This document shows positions 9,274 through 18,364 of a stretch of 64,000 bases of DNA, one piece after another. Position 1 is the first letter of the stretch; every line of letters begins with the position of its first letter. The DNA is from an uncultured Lachnoclostridium sp. (GTDB taxonomy: Bacteria; Bacillota; Clostridia; Lachnospirales; Lachnospiraceae): positions 1 to 64,000 of the forward strand of contig CALWDO010000005.1 of the NCBI GenBank assembly GCA_944376715.1, given 5' to 3'. The position numbers were made by a program, and so were the translations under genes. The notes under the pieces are model-generated. The model was not told the DNA's origin. It saw only the letters and a list, made by a program, of their open reading frames with translations, and ran no database searches.

Positions 9274-10539
9274 ATGCCTGAAAATGAATTTGTAAACGGG
9301 CCGGCGCTGCCGGTTCAGACAGGCCGCCTGCAGGCGCGGCTGGTGGAAGAGGGCTCCCGCAGACCAATTTCGGGAGCCGAGGTTATGATTTCTTATGAAG
9401 GGGATCCTAAGAGCAGTGTAAGCCGGTTTGTGACGAATGAATCCGGCATGACAGAGCTGATCGAGCTGCCCGCGCCAAATCTGGAATACAGCACACAATT
9501 CTCGGAACCTCAGCCTTATGCAGAGTATACGGTTCAGGTAAGAGCGTCCGGTTATGAAGACGCGGAAGTGGCAGGTACGGAAATCCTGCCTGGAGTGACG
9601 GCGATTCAGGAGATCCGTCTGCGCGCGTCCGTAGGAGGCGGTGTCTTCGACCGGATTGTTATCGGCCCGCATACCCTTTACGGAGACTATCCGCCGAAAA
9701 TTGCGGAATCGGAGATAAAACCGGTATCCGAGACCGGGGAGATTGTACTGAGCCGGGTCGTGATTCCGGAGTATGTGATTGTGCATGACGGAGTCCCCAC
9801 AGATTCCAGCGCGCAGAATTACTGGGTGAGATACCGGGATTATATTAAGAATGTGGCGTCCAGCGAGATTTATGCCACGTGGACGGACGCGGCGGTCCGC
9901 GCCAATATTCTGGCGATCATGTCTTTCACCCTGAACCGGGTCTATACGGAATGGTACCGCAACAAGGGGTATGATTTTACAATTACTTCATCGACCGCTT
10001 TTGACCAGAAGTGGATCTATGGAAGAAATATTTATCAGAACATATCCAATGTGGTCGATGAGATGTTTGGAAATTATCTGTCCAGGCCGAATGTGAAGCA
10101 GCCGATTCTGACACAATATTGTGACGGCAGACGGGTGTCCTGCCCGAACTGGCTCAGCCAGTGGGGATCCCAGAGCCTGGGAGAACAGGGATACAGCACC
10201 ATAGAGATCCTCCGTTACTATTATGGAGACAGTATTTATATCAATACCGCTACGGAGATATCCGGAGTTCCGGCGTCCTGGCCGGGGTATGATTTGACGG
10301 AAGGCGCTACCGGTGCGAAAGTCCAGCAGATGCAGGAACAATTGAACACCATTGCGGGAGCTTATCCGGCTCTTCCGAGGATCGCTGCAGATGGAATCTT
10401 CGGTCCGGCGACCCGCGCTGCGGTGGAAGATTTTCAGGCGGTATTCGGGCTTCCGGTGACCGGGATCGTTGATTACCGCACCTGGTATAAGATCTCGGAG
10501 ATCTACGTGAGCGTTTCCCGTATCGCAGAATTAAATTAA
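9274..10539 (+). CDS. SleC-like spore cortex-lytic / peptidoglycan-binding protein
   Basis: 421 aa. The C-terminal part (about residues 345-412) is a PG_binding_1 domain (GATGAKVQQMQEQLN, DGIFGPATRAAVEDFQ). The central part has SLNRVYTEWYR-like, YGRNIYQNISNVVDE and LSQWGSQSLGEQGYS blocks that I associate with the catalytic region of clostridial SleC, the cortex-lytic transglycosylase made as a zymogen and active at germination. The N-terminal 100 residues look like a prealbumin-type beta domain. No signal peptide is evident. The printed sequence actually reads F-T-L-N-R before the Tyr block. The SleC link is from memory of the family; the safe call is a PG-binding-domain protein. Confidence 0.7.
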   Translation: MPENEFVNGPALPVQTGRLQARLVEEGSRRPISGAEVMISYEGDPKSSVSRFVTNESGMTELIELPAPNLEYSTQFSEPQPYAEYTVQVRASGYEDAEVAGTEILPGVTAIQEIRLRASVGGGVFDRIVIGPHTLYGDYPPKIAESEIKPVSETGEIVLSRVVIPEYVIVHDGVPTDSSAQNYWVRYRDYIKNVASSEIYATWTDAAVRANILAIMSFTLNRVYTEWYRNKGYDFTITSSTAFDQKWIYGRNIYQNISNVVDEMFGNYLSRPNVKQPILTQYCDGRRVSCPNWLSQWGSQSLGEQGYSTIEILRYYYGDSIYINTATEISGVPASWPGYDLTEGATGAKVQQMQEQLNTIAGAYPALPRIAADGIFGPATRAAVEDFQAVFGLPVTGIVDYRTWYKISEIYVSVSRIAELN

Positions 10540-10672
10540 ATACCCCCTTTCTTTTTCTGGAAATATTGGGTATAATGTAACAAGTCAGAGTACGTGAAAA
10601 TGTACTTTGATGCTGGAATGAATGAAAACGCTGAATTTTAAATAGATGGAAAGAACGAAAGGAGAACGTATC

Positions 10673-11668
10673 ATGGCAGGAACCGATGTTGGAATTGACC
10701 TGGGAACAGCCAGTATTCTTGTGTATATTAAAGGCAAGGGTGTCGTATTGAAAGAGCCGTCTGTCGTGGCATTTGACAGAGATACAAATAAAATCAAAGC
10801 GATTGGAGAAGAAGCGCGTCTGATGTTAGGACGTACTCCGGGAAATATCGTGGCGGTGCGCCCGCTTCGGCAGGGGGTCATCTCTGACTATACGGTGACT
10901 GAAAAGATGCTGAAGTTCTTTATTCAGAAAGCAATCGGTAAAAAGACGTTCAGGAAGCCGAAGATTGCCGTCTGTGTGCCCAGCGGCGTAACAGAGGTGG
11001 AGAAAAAGGCGGTAGAGGACGCTACTTATCAGGCTGGCGCGAGGGAAGTATTTATTATCGAAGAGCCCATCGCGGCAGCTATCGGAGCGGGTATTGACAT
11101 CTCTCGCCCATGCGGAAATATGATTGTAGATATCGGGGGCGGTACAACGGATATCGCGGTGATCTCTCTGGGCGGTACCGTAGTCAGCACGTCCATCAAG
11201 ATTGCCGGTGATGATTTTGACGAGGCCATCGTTCGCTATATGCGTAAGAAACATAATCTGTTAATCGGAGAAAGAACTGCTGAAGATATCAAGATTAAAG
11301 TGGGCAGCTGCTATCCGAGAGCCCAGGTAGACAGCATTGATGTGCGCGGACGTAATCTGGTGACCGGTCTGCCCAAGACGGTGACGGTTACTTCCGAGGA
11401 GACAGAGGAAGCGCTGAAAGAAGCGACGGCTCAGATTGTGGAAGCAGTTCACAGCGTGTTGGAGCGTACTCCGCCGGAATTGACGGCAGATATTGCCGAC
11501 CGCGGCATTGTGCTGACGGGAGGCGGCGCGCTTTTGCGCGGTCTGGAAGAACTTCTGGAGTCCAAGACTGGTATCAATACGATGACTGCAGAAGAGCCGA
11601 TGCAGTGCGTGGCGATCGGAACCGGCAAGTTTGTGGAATTCTTGTCCGGCAGTCATCACGAAGAGTGA
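10673..11668 (+). CDS. mbl: MreB/Mbl family actin-like protein
   Basis: 331-aa bacterial actin organising lateral wall synthesis. Phosphate-1 motif GIDLGTASILV, phosphate-2 VDIGGGTTDIAV and adenosine motif LTGGGALLRGLEEL are all visible. An in-frame ATG at 10646 exists, but the ATG at 10673 has a proper SD (aaaggag) and begins the conserved fold. It stands alone, without mreC/mreD, which suits Mbl or a stand-alone MreB rather than the mreBCD operon copy; the mbl symbol is a best guess. A TATAAT at 10571-10576 may be its -10 box, but the -35 is poor. Confidence 0.88.
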   Translation: MAGTDVGIDLGTASILVYIKGKGVVLKEPSVVAFDRDTNKIKAIGEEARLMLGRTPGNIVAVRPLRQGVISDYTVTEKMLKFFIQKAIGKKTFRKPKIAVCVPSGVTEVEKKAVEDATYQAGAREVFIIEEPIAAAIGAGIDISRPCGNMIVDIGGGTTDIAVISLGGTVVSTSIKIAGDDFDEAIVRYMRKKHNLLIGERTAEDIKIKVGSCYPRAQVDSIDVRGRNLVTGLPKTVTVTSEETEEALKEATAQIVEAVHSVLERTPPELTADIADRGIVLTGGGALLRGLEELLESKTGINTMTAEEPMQCVAIGTGKFVEFLSGSHHEE

Positions 11669-11730
11669 CAGCCGGCCCCGGATAGGCTCGGGAATTATGC
11701 AGGGAAGATTGAAATAGGAAAATGATGTGG

Positions 11731-11759
11731 GGACATGGCGGGAAAGCCATGTCCTTTTG
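11731..11759 (+). terminator. Intrinsic terminator after mbl
   Basis: Nine perfect pairs, GGACATGGC with GCCATGTCC, around a GGGAAA loop, then TTTT. It lies 12 bases before the recD2 start. Confidence 0.88.
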
Positions 11760-11770
11760 GTTAAAGGGAT

Positions 11771-13996
11771 ATGGAGATACGAAAAGGGTATGTGGAGCAT
11801 ATAGTGTTCCGAAATGGTGAAAATGGATATACAGTTTTCCAACTCGTTTCAGAGGAAGAAGAATTGACTTGCGTAGGCATATTTTCCGTATTATCAGAGG
11901 GCGAACTGGTACAAGTCAGAGGAGTCATGAAGGAGCATCCCTTGTACGGAGAGCAGCTGCAGGTGGAGGAATACAGCATTCTGGCTCCGGAAGATGAGAC
12001 GGCGATGGAACGTTATCTGGGAAGCGGGGCGATCAAAGGAGTCGGCGCGGCGCTGGCAGCCAGGATTGTCAGGAGGTTTAAAGGAGATACTTTTCGGATT
12101 ATCGAGGAAGAACCGGAGAGACTGGCAGAGGTAAAGGGGATCAGCGAGCGGAAAGCGATGGAGATCTCAGAACAGATGGAAGAGAAAAAAGAGCTCCGCC
12201 AGGCCATGATGTTTCTGACGCAGTATGGAATCTCCATGCAGCTTGCGGTGAAGATTTATAAAGAATACGGACCGCAGACTTATCAGATTGTGCAGGAGAA
12301 TCCTTACCGGCTGGCAGACGATATTACAGGGATTGGTTTCCGCACAGCAGATGAGATCGCATCGAGGATTGGAATACATACGTCGTCGGATTACCGGATC
12401 CGAAGCGGACTGCTCTATGTGCTTCAGCAGGCGGCGGGAGAAGGACATACCTGTCTTCCGCGGGATCTTCTGCTCCAGAGAGCCTCCGATCTCCTGGGAG
12501 TGGAGAAAGAGGCTGTCGAAGTGCAGATGATGAATTTGTGCATGGATCGGAAGCTGGTGATGAGGGAAGACGATGGGATTGTCATGGTGTTCTACAGCCA
12601 GTATTTCTACATGGAATTAAATACAGCCAGGATGCTCCATGACCTGAATCTTACCTGTCAGATGGAAGAGGAAAGGATCAGAGAAAAGCTGGATCAGGTT
12701 GAGCATGCTTCGGGAATTGAACTGGATGAGATGCAGCGTCTGGCGGTGCTTGAGTCGGTGAAACACGGGCTGCTCATTCTTACAGGCGGACCCGGTACGG
12801 GAAAGACTACCACAATCAATACGATTATACGCTATTTTGAGACAGAGGGCATGGAGATCCTTCTGGCTGCACCTACCGGGAGAGCGGCAAAAAGGATGAC
12901 GGAGGCCACCGGGTATGAAGCGGTGACGATTCACCGGCTTCTGGAATTGTCCGGCGCTCCAGGAGAGGAACAGGGACAGGCGTCTTTTGAGAGGAATGAA
13001 GAAAATCCGCTGGAAGCGGATGTGATTATCATTGATGAGATGTCCATGGTGGATATTTTTCTGATGCATTCTCTTCTCCGGGCAGTGAGCGTGGGAACAC
13101 GGCTGATTCTGGTAGGCGATATCAATCAGCTTCCCAGTGTGGGGCCCGGATGTGTGCTTAAAGATATGATACGGTCGAACGTATATCCTGTGGTGATGCT
13201 CCGGAAAATATTCCGCCAGGCAAGCCAGAGCGATATCATAGTGAATGCCCACAAGATCAACCGGGGCGAGCCGGTGATCCTTGACAACAAGAGCAGGGAT
13301 TTCTTTTTCCTGAAACGGCAGGATCCCAATGTTATTCTGCGGGTGGTGCTTGCCCTGGTCCAGGACAAACTGCCGCCATATGTCCACGCGAAGCCTTACG
13401 ATATTCAGGTTCTGACTCCGATGAGAAAGGGCGTTCTGGGGGTAGAGCATCTGAACGAGATTCTGCAGCGCTATTTGAATCCGCCTTCCCCGGAGAAGAC
13501 GGAGAAAGAGTATGCCCGGGGAGTATTCCGGGAGGGCGATAAAGTGATGCAGATCAAAAATAACTATCAGATTGAGTGGGAGGCGAGAAATCGTTACGGG
13601 ATTGCGGTAGATAAAGGTACGGGGATCTTTAACGGAGACCTGGGAGTGATCCGCAGTATTGATTTGCTGTCTGAGACCATAGAGGTGCTGTTCGATGAGT
13701 ATCGGACTGTAATATACAATTTTGCACAGCTGGAAGAGTTGGAACTGGCATATGCCGTTACAATTCATAAGGCCCAGGGAAGCGAATATCCGGCTGTAGT
13801 GATCCCGCTGCTGACCGGTCCGAGAATGTTGATGAACCGGAATCTTCTCTACACAGCAGTTACCCGGGCCAGATCCTGTGTGACGCTGGTTGGCAGCGAG
13901 GAAACTTTTCAGATGATGATTGCAAACGGCAGCGAGCAGGCCCGTTACAGCGGCCTGCTGGGGAGAATACAGGAGGTAGAACAGATTGAAAGCTGA
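11771..13996 (+). CDS. recD2: RecD2-type ATP-dependent DNA helicase
   Basis: SF1B 5'-3' helicase of the RecD/TraA family that acts without RecBC in Firmicutes. 741 aa. N-terminal helix-hairpin-helix region around residues 75-200 (GSGAIKGVGAALAARIV, GIGFRTADEIA). Helicase motifs: Walker A GGPGTGKTTT, Walker B DEMSMVD, motif III GDINQLPSVGPG, and a C-terminal TIHKAQGSEYPAVV with YTAVTRAR. Complete. It overlaps comF by 11 bases. Confidence 0.95.
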   Translation: MEIRKGYVEHIVFRNGENGYTVFQLVSEEEELTCVGIFSVLSEGELVQVRGVMKEHPLYGEQLQVEEYSILAPEDETAMERYLGSGAIKGVGAALAARIVRRFKGDTFRIIEEEPERLAEVKGISERKAMEISEQMEEKKELRQAMMFLTQYGISMQLAVKIYKEYGPQTYQIVQENPYRLADDITGIGFRTADEIASRIGIHTSSDYRIRSGLLYVLQQAAGEGHTCLPRDLLLQRASDLLGVEKEAVEVQMMNLCMDRKLVMREDDGIVMVFYSQYFYMELNTARMLHDLNLTCQMEEERIREKLDQVEHASGIELDEMQRLAVLESVKHGLLILTGGPGTGKTTTINTIIRYFETEGMEILLAAPTGRAAKRMTEATGYEAVTIHRLLELSGAPGEEQGQASFERNEENPLEADVIIIDEMSMVDIFLMHSLLRAVSVGTRLILVGDINQLPSVGPGCVLKDMIRSNVYPVVMLRKIFRQASQSDIIVNAHKINRGEPVILDNKSRDFFFLKRQDPNVILRVVLALVQDKLPPYVHAKPYDIQVLTPMRKGVLGVEHLNEILQRYLNPPSPEKTEKEYARGVFREGDKVMQIKNNYQIEWEARNRYGIAVDKGTGIFNGDLGVIRSIDLLSETIEVLFDEYRTVIYNFAQLEELELAYAVTIHKAQGSEYPAVVIPLLTGPRMLMNRNLLYTAVTRARSCVTLVGSEETFQMMIANGSEQARYSGLLGRIQEVEQIES

Positions 13997-14693
13997 CCTG
14001 ATCGGATTGCTGTTCCCCAGAAGATGTCCTGTATGCCATGATGTGGTGGAGGATAGAGGAGAACGCGTATGTAAGATCTGCAGACTGAAGCTGCCCTATG
14101 TGAGAGAGCCTTCCTGCAGAAAGTGCGGAAAGCCCTTGTATGCGGAGGAGAAGGAATACTGCCGGGACTGTGCGGCCGGAAAACATGTTTTCCGGCAGGG
14201 AAAGGCGCCCTTTTTGTATGACGAAGTCATGCGACAGTCTGTTTCCAGGTTTAAATATGGAGGCCGCCGGGAATACGCGGCGTTTTATGCAGAAGAAATT
14301 CTTAGAAAGTGCTGCAGGGAGGCCTTGCTCTGGAAAGCGGAAGCCTTTGTGCCGATTCCTCTTCACCCCTCCCGGAGAAGGAAACGCGGTTTTAACCAGG
14401 CAGAACTTCTTGCGGACGAGCTGGCAAAAAGAACAGGTATTCCTTCGGATGCCGGCCTTTTGCGCCGGGTGAAGAAGACCCATGTGCAGAAGGAACTAAG
14501 CAGGGAAGAAAGATCCGCCAATCTGAAAGGCGCCTTTTCGGTCCGGAAGGGAAATCTTCCTTATAAGAAAGTAATATTGATAGACGACATTTATACAACC
14601 GGAAGTACCGTGGACGAGGCGGCCCGGGTGCTTCTGAAGGCAGGGGCTGATTCCGTATATTTTTTGTGCATTTGTGTTGGAAGAGGCAATTAA
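13986..14693 (+). CDS. comF: ComF family phosphoribosyltransferase-like protein
   Basis: 235-aa ComF/GntX family protein linked to DNA uptake and processing of transformed DNA. The N-terminal zinc ribbon shows CPVC, CKIC, CRKCG and CRDC. The C-terminal PRPP-binding loop is VILIDDIYTTGST. The start is TTG at 13986, chosen because an AGGAGGT SD lies about 11 bases upstream inside recD2. Overlap with recD2 suggests coupling. Confidence 0.92.
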   Translation: MKADLIGLLFPRRCPVCHDVVEDRGERVCKICRLKLPYVREPSCRKCGKPLYAEEKEYCRDCAAGKHVFRQGKAPFLYDEVMRQSVSRFKYGGRREYAAFYAEEILRKCCREALLWKAEAFVPIPLHPSRRRKRGFNQAELLADELAKRTGIPSDAGLLRRVKKTHVQKELSREERSANLKGAFSVRKGNLPYKKVILIDDIYTTGSTVDEAARVLLKAGADSVYFLCICVGRGN

Positions 14694-14705
14694 TTGTGTT
14701 ATACT
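14677..14705 (+). promoter_or_regulatory. Sigma-A-type promoter for the c-di-AMP operon
   Basis: TTGGAA (14677-14682), 17-base spacer, TATACT (14700-14705) with an extended TGT just before it. The -35 lies inside the 3' end of comF. It is 31 bases upstream of the first gene of the cda operon. Confidence 0.72.
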
Positions 14706-14735
14706 ATGATGTAAATGAGATGAGGGCTGCCGATT

Positions 14736-15164
14736 ATGATAAATGAAGAGAAAGTAGTATTGATGACAAAAGCCTCTTTGTGCGAGACAAAAGAGAAAAA
14801 AAAAGAATTAAAAATAGCCGGATACTTCCGGCATGATTATATCAGCCTTCAGCTCCTTTCTGGCTGGTTTTTTGCTACGGTCAGTTTTGCTCTTTGTGCG
14901 GCATTATGGGCATTCTGCAATATGGAATATTTGCTGGATAATCTCCATAAGATGGATTTGAGAAATTTCGGCCTGACCTGGGCGCTGATTTATATTTGCG
15001 CAGTGGCGGTATATACCTGTATTTTGTACGGGGTTTGTTCTTTCCACTATAAAAAGGCGAAAAAGTGCGCATCGACGTATGGGCGCCTGCTCCAGAAAAT
15101 ATTGGACGTCTACGAGCAGGAAGAAAAAAACCCGGCTCCGGGAAATATGACGGAGGAAACGTGA
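14736..15164 (+). CDS. Unrecognised two-TM membrane protein upstream of cdaA
   Basis: 142 aa, no family recognised. A charged N-terminus (about 30 residues) is followed by two hydrophobic segments, about residues 43-65 and 80-102, then a charged tail with EEKNPAPGN. The predicted shape is a hairpin in the membrane with both ends on one side. It is the first gene after the promoter at 14677 and sits one base from the next membrane protein, so it belongs to the operon leading to cdaA and cdaR. Confidence 0.7.
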   Translation: MINEEKVVLMTKASLCETKEKKKELKIAGYFRHDYISLQLLSGWFFATVSFALCAALWAFCNMEYLLDNLHKMDLRNFGLTWALIYICAVAVYTCILYGVCSFHYKKAKKCASTYGRLLQKILDVYEQEEKNPAPGNMTEET

Positions 15165-15165
15165 C

Positions 15166-16116
15166 ATGACATTCTTGTTAGAATTAAAACAGCATTTGAA
15201 ACTATTTTATTCCAAATTTGATACTTATATTATCCCGGTTCTGAAATTTCTTCTGGCTATGGCAGTGTTTTTTACTATCAACGGACAGATTGGCTTTATG
15301 GAGAAGGCGGCAGGACCGGCAGTTTCGCTTTTGCTGGCGCTTTTGTGCGCTTTCCTGCCTGTAAATATGATTGCAGTATTTGGAGCGCTGCTCATTTGCC
15401 TGCATGCTTTTGCATTATCCATCGAAGTGTTTGCTATGGCGGCAGGACTGCTTTTTATTATGTACGCGCTGTATTTTCGGGTGGCGCCGGGCTACGGCTA
15501 TGTGCTGGCGATAACGCCGCTTGCATTTTTCCTGGATATTCCGTATGTGGTTCCGTTGGTTATGGGACTTCTGGGAGGCCCGGTATGCGCGGTGCCGGTA
15601 GCATGCGGGACGATTGTCTATTATTTAATCTTTTACATGAAGAATAATACTACGATGCTGACCAATCCGGAGTCAGAAGAGATGGCTTCCCGTCTTACTT
15701 ACCTGGTGGAAAATATTTTGAATAATAAGACGGTTCTGCTGACGATTCTGGTATTTGCGGTGACTCTCATGATCGTTTATGCGATTCGCCGGATGAGTAT
15801 GGACTATGCATGGTATCTGGCAATCGGCGCGGGCGCAGTGGTAAATGTGGTGCTGTTCCTGATAGGCTCTCTGGTAATGTCGATTTCTATAGAGATCCTT
15901 CCGCTGGTGCTGGGAACATTGGTATCCTTGGTGATTGCGATGGCGGTGGAATTCTTTGTGTTCAGTGTGGATTATTCCCGGACAGAATATACACAGTTTG
16001 AAGACGACGAGTACTATTACTATGTAAAAGCGATACCTAAGATGTCGATCGCCATACCGGAGAAGAAAGTGAAAAAGATCAGCTCCGGAGGAAGAAATAC
16101 CCGGCGCAGACGCTGA
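15166..16116 (+). CDS. Polytopic membrane protein of unknown function in the cda operon
   Basis: 316 aa with about eight hydrophobic segments between residues 20 and 265, ending in a soluble tail rich in Tyr, Lys and Arg (DDEYYYYVKAIP, then GGRNTRRRR). No family recognised and no ATP-binding partner nearby, so a transporter permease call would be a guess. An SD (gaggaa) precedes the ATG. It follows the two-TM gene by one base and precedes cdaA by 41 bases, which suggests a role with the membrane cyclase or its regulator. Confidence 0.72.
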   Translation: MTFLLELKQHLKLFYSKFDTYIIPVLKFLLAMAVFFTINGQIGFMEKAAGPAVSLLLALLCAFLPVNMIAVFGALLICLHAFALSIEVFAMAAGLLFIMYALYFRVAPGYGYVLAITPLAFFLDIPYVVPLVMGLLGGPVCAVPVACGTIVYYLIFYMKNNTTMLTNPESEEMASRLTYLVENILNNKTVLLTILVFAVTLMIVYAIRRMSMDYAWYLAIGAGAVVNVVLFLIGSLVMSISIEILPLVLGTLVSLVIAMAVEFFVFSVDYSRTEYTQFEDDEYYYYVKAIPKMSIAIPEKKVKKISSGGRNTRRRR

Positions 16117-16157
16117 GGGCCGTACCACAAGGACTGCCTGAGAAAGGATGTGGGACA

Positions 16158-17036
16158 ATGAGTCTGGATCAAATAAAGCAATATATGGACTGGAATACTC
16201 TGAACGTTACCTGGACGGACGTGGCGGAGATTATTATCCTGTCTTTTATCATATATCAGATCATGATCTGGATCAAATCGACGCGGGCCTGGACGCTGTT
16301 AAAAGGATTTGCCGTAGTGCTGGCGCTCCTGGCGGTGGCGGCGATTTTCCATATGAATACGATCCTGTGGATCGCAAAGAACTTTTTCAGTCTTGGTATT
16401 ACAGCGCTGATCATTGTGTTTCAGCCGGAACTCCGGCGCGCGCTGGAACAGCTGGGAGAAAAGAATATCCTTACAACGATTGTTCCCTTTGACAGTTCCA
16501 AGACGGCAGGAGAAGGGATGACAGACCGGACAGTGTCGGAGCTGGTCAAAGCCTGTTTTGAAATGGGAAAGGCAAGAACCGGGGCGCTCATAGTCATAGA
16601 ACAAAGTGTGAGCCTGCAGGAATACGACAGGACAGGGATCGCTCTGGACTCTCTTGTGTCCAGTCAGCTGCTTCTGAATATTTTCGAGAAAAATACGCCG
16701 CTGCATGACGGTGCGGTGATTCTGGCGGGGAACAGGGTCCGTTCGGCTACCTGTTATTTGCCCTTGTCAGATAATATGACTCTGAGTAAAGAATTGGGGA
16801 CGCGGCACCGGGCGGCAGTAGGAGTGAGTGAAGTCAGCGATTCCCTGACTATTGTGGTTTCAGAAGAGACGGGATCCGTTTCTGTAGCAAAAAGCGGGCG
16901 TCTGCTTCGAAATCTCAATCAGGAGCAGCTTAAGGAGCAGCTCCATGCGCTTCAGGCGAAGACGGGTGAGAAAAAAAGGAAGGTGCTCAAACTGTGGAAA
17001 GGACGTGGCGGACATGAAGACAAAGCTGCTCAATAA
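16158..17036 (+). CDS. cdaA: Diadenylate cyclase CdaA
   Basis: Membrane c-di-AMP synthase (DAC domain): two ATP to c-di-AMP. 292 aa. Three hydrophobic segments lie in the first 100 residues. The catalytic DGA motif (LHDGAVIL, about residue 182) and RHR motif (GTRHRAAVG, about residue 215) are both intact. c-di-AMP controls potassium and osmolyte uptake, often by binding RCK_C domains and riboswitches. The regulator cdaR follows with a short overlap, the usual order in Firmicutes; glmM is not adjacent. Confidence 0.96.
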   Translation: MSLDQIKQYMDWNTLNVTWTDVAEIIILSFIIYQIMIWIKSTRAWTLLKGFAVVLALLAVAAIFHMNTILWIAKNFFSLGITALIIVFQPELRRALEQLGEKNILTTIVPFDSSKTAGEGMTDRTVSELVKACFEMGKARTGALIVIEQSVSLQEYDRTGIALDSLVSSQLLLNIFEKNTPLHDGAVILAGNRVRSATCYLPLSDNMTLSKELGTRHRAAVGVSEVSDSLTIVVSEETGSVSVAKSGRLLRNLNQEQLKEQLHALQAKTGEKKRKVLKLWKGRGGHEDKAAQ

Positions 17037-18282
17037 CCTGCTGCTGAAAATGCTTTCCGTGGTGGCTGCCATGGCTCTGTGGCTGATCGTGGTAAATATT
17101 GACGACCCCATAACGAGTACTACATTCAGGAACATAAAAGTTGATATTGTCAATGCGGATATACTTGCGGATCAGGGGCAGGTATACCGGGTTGTGGAAG
17201 GTACGGATACCGTAGACCTGACGGTATATGCCCGTACCTCTGTGGCAGGACATCTGCAGGCGTCGGATTTCAAGGCTACCGCAGATGTGCAGAAGGATCT
17301 GCGGTATGACAGTATGGTAAGTATAACGGTGAGTTATGTAGGGGGTAATGCCCGTACGGAGCGGGCTATCGAGCGTATTGATCAGAGCCGTTCCAATGTG
17401 CTGGTAAGCATTGAAGAATCCGTGACGGAGCAGTTTAAAGTGACGACCAGATATACCAACGAACCAAGCGACGGCCTGGAAGTCGGCACATTGACTCCGG
17501 AGCAGACGGTGGTGGAGATCACCGGCCCCAAATCTACCGTGGATGAGATCCGTGAGGTGGTTGCTGAAGTCAACATCGGCGGAATCACAGGAACGGCGGT
17601 GCGCACCTGCAAGCTGAAGCTGATCGATGGAAACGGAGACGAGATGGATGATACTTATCTGGAATATGCGGAGAAGGATCAGCCTTTCCAGGTGACGGTG
17701 ACAACTTTGAATACAAAGGAAGTGGGGATCAGCTTTGATGTGAGCCAGGCGGCTCCAGAGGGTTATGGATTGTCTTCTATTTCCTATACGCCGCAGACGG
17801 TGACGATCGCGGGAGAACAGTCGGACATCCGGCCGATCCTGAATCTGAATATTCCGGCTGAGGCATTGAATCCGGACGGACGGACCGGAAGCGTAGAACA
17901 GACCGTGGACATCAGCCAGTACCTGCCTGATGGAATTCAGATTCCAAATGAAAATGACCGGGAGATCGTGGTGAGGATGGAGATCGTACCGTTTGAGACA
18001 GCAAGCTATACGTTCGTTCCGGGGCAGATTCATTTCGCCAATATACAGGAAGGATTGGAACTGGATGCGGAAGACAGCGGGGATGTGACGATTCAGGTCA
18101 GCGGTCTGCCGGCGGATCTGTCCGCATTGACGCAGGACAGCATTCAGCTCACTGTGGATTTGGAAGACTGTACCAGATCCGGCACCTATACACTGCCGGT
18201 GACAGTGACGCTTCCGGAGGGCTATACGTGCCCGGACAGTCCGGAGATCACGGTGCGTCTGGTGAGAACAGAAGAAGAATAG
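17014..18282 (+). CDS. cdaR: YbbR-domain regulator CdaR
   Basis: 422-aa membrane-anchored protein with one N-terminal TM (about residues 10-28 from ATG 17014) and an extracellular series of about four YbbR domains. It binds and modulates CdaA. A longer reading from 16945 is open, but ATG 17014 (MKTKLL) starts just before the TM and overlaps cdaA by only 23 bases. Family-like blocks include ITGPKSTVDEI and VTIAGEQSDI. A terminator follows. Confidence 0.9.
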   Translation: MKTKLLNNLLLKMLSVVAAMALWLIVVNIDDPITSTTFRNIKVDIVNADILADQGQVYRVVEGTDTVDLTVYARTSVAGHLQASDFKATADVQKDLRYDSMVSITVSYVGGNARTERAIERIDQSRSNVLVSIEESVTEQFKVTTRYTNEPSDGLEVGTLTPEQTVVEITGPKSTVDEIREVVAEVNIGGITGTAVRTCKLKLIDGNGDEMDDTYLEYAEKDQPFQVTVTTLNTKEVGISFDVSQAAPEGYGLSSISYTPQTVTIAGEQSDIRPILNLNIPAEALNPDGRTGSVEQTVDISQYLPDGIQIPNENDREIVVRMEIVPFETASYTFVPGQIHFANIQEGLELDAEDSGDVTIQVSGLPADLSALTQDSIQLTVDLEDCTRSGTYTLPVTVTLPEGYTCPDSPEITVRLVRTEEE

Positions 18283-18293
18283 AGTGAATAAAG

Positions 18294-18333
18294 CGGGGTT
18301 CTGCTGCTTTTGGCGGCAAAGCCCTGTCTTTTG
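18294..18333 (+). terminator. Intrinsic terminator of the cda operon
   Basis: Two stacked stems: CGGGGTT with AAGCCCTG (two wobble pairs), then TGCTGC with GCGGCA, followed by TCTTTTGCTT. It lies before the DUF2142 gene, which argues against that gene starting at an earlier in-frame ATG at 18284. Confidence 0.7.
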
Positions 18334-18364
18334 CTTAAAAAGAAATTGTGGTGAGGAAGTCTGC

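Noticed and set aside
12617..13768. 383-codon minus-strand open frame opposite recD2
   Set aside because: All helicase motifs are on the plus strand; the mirror frame shows no motif.
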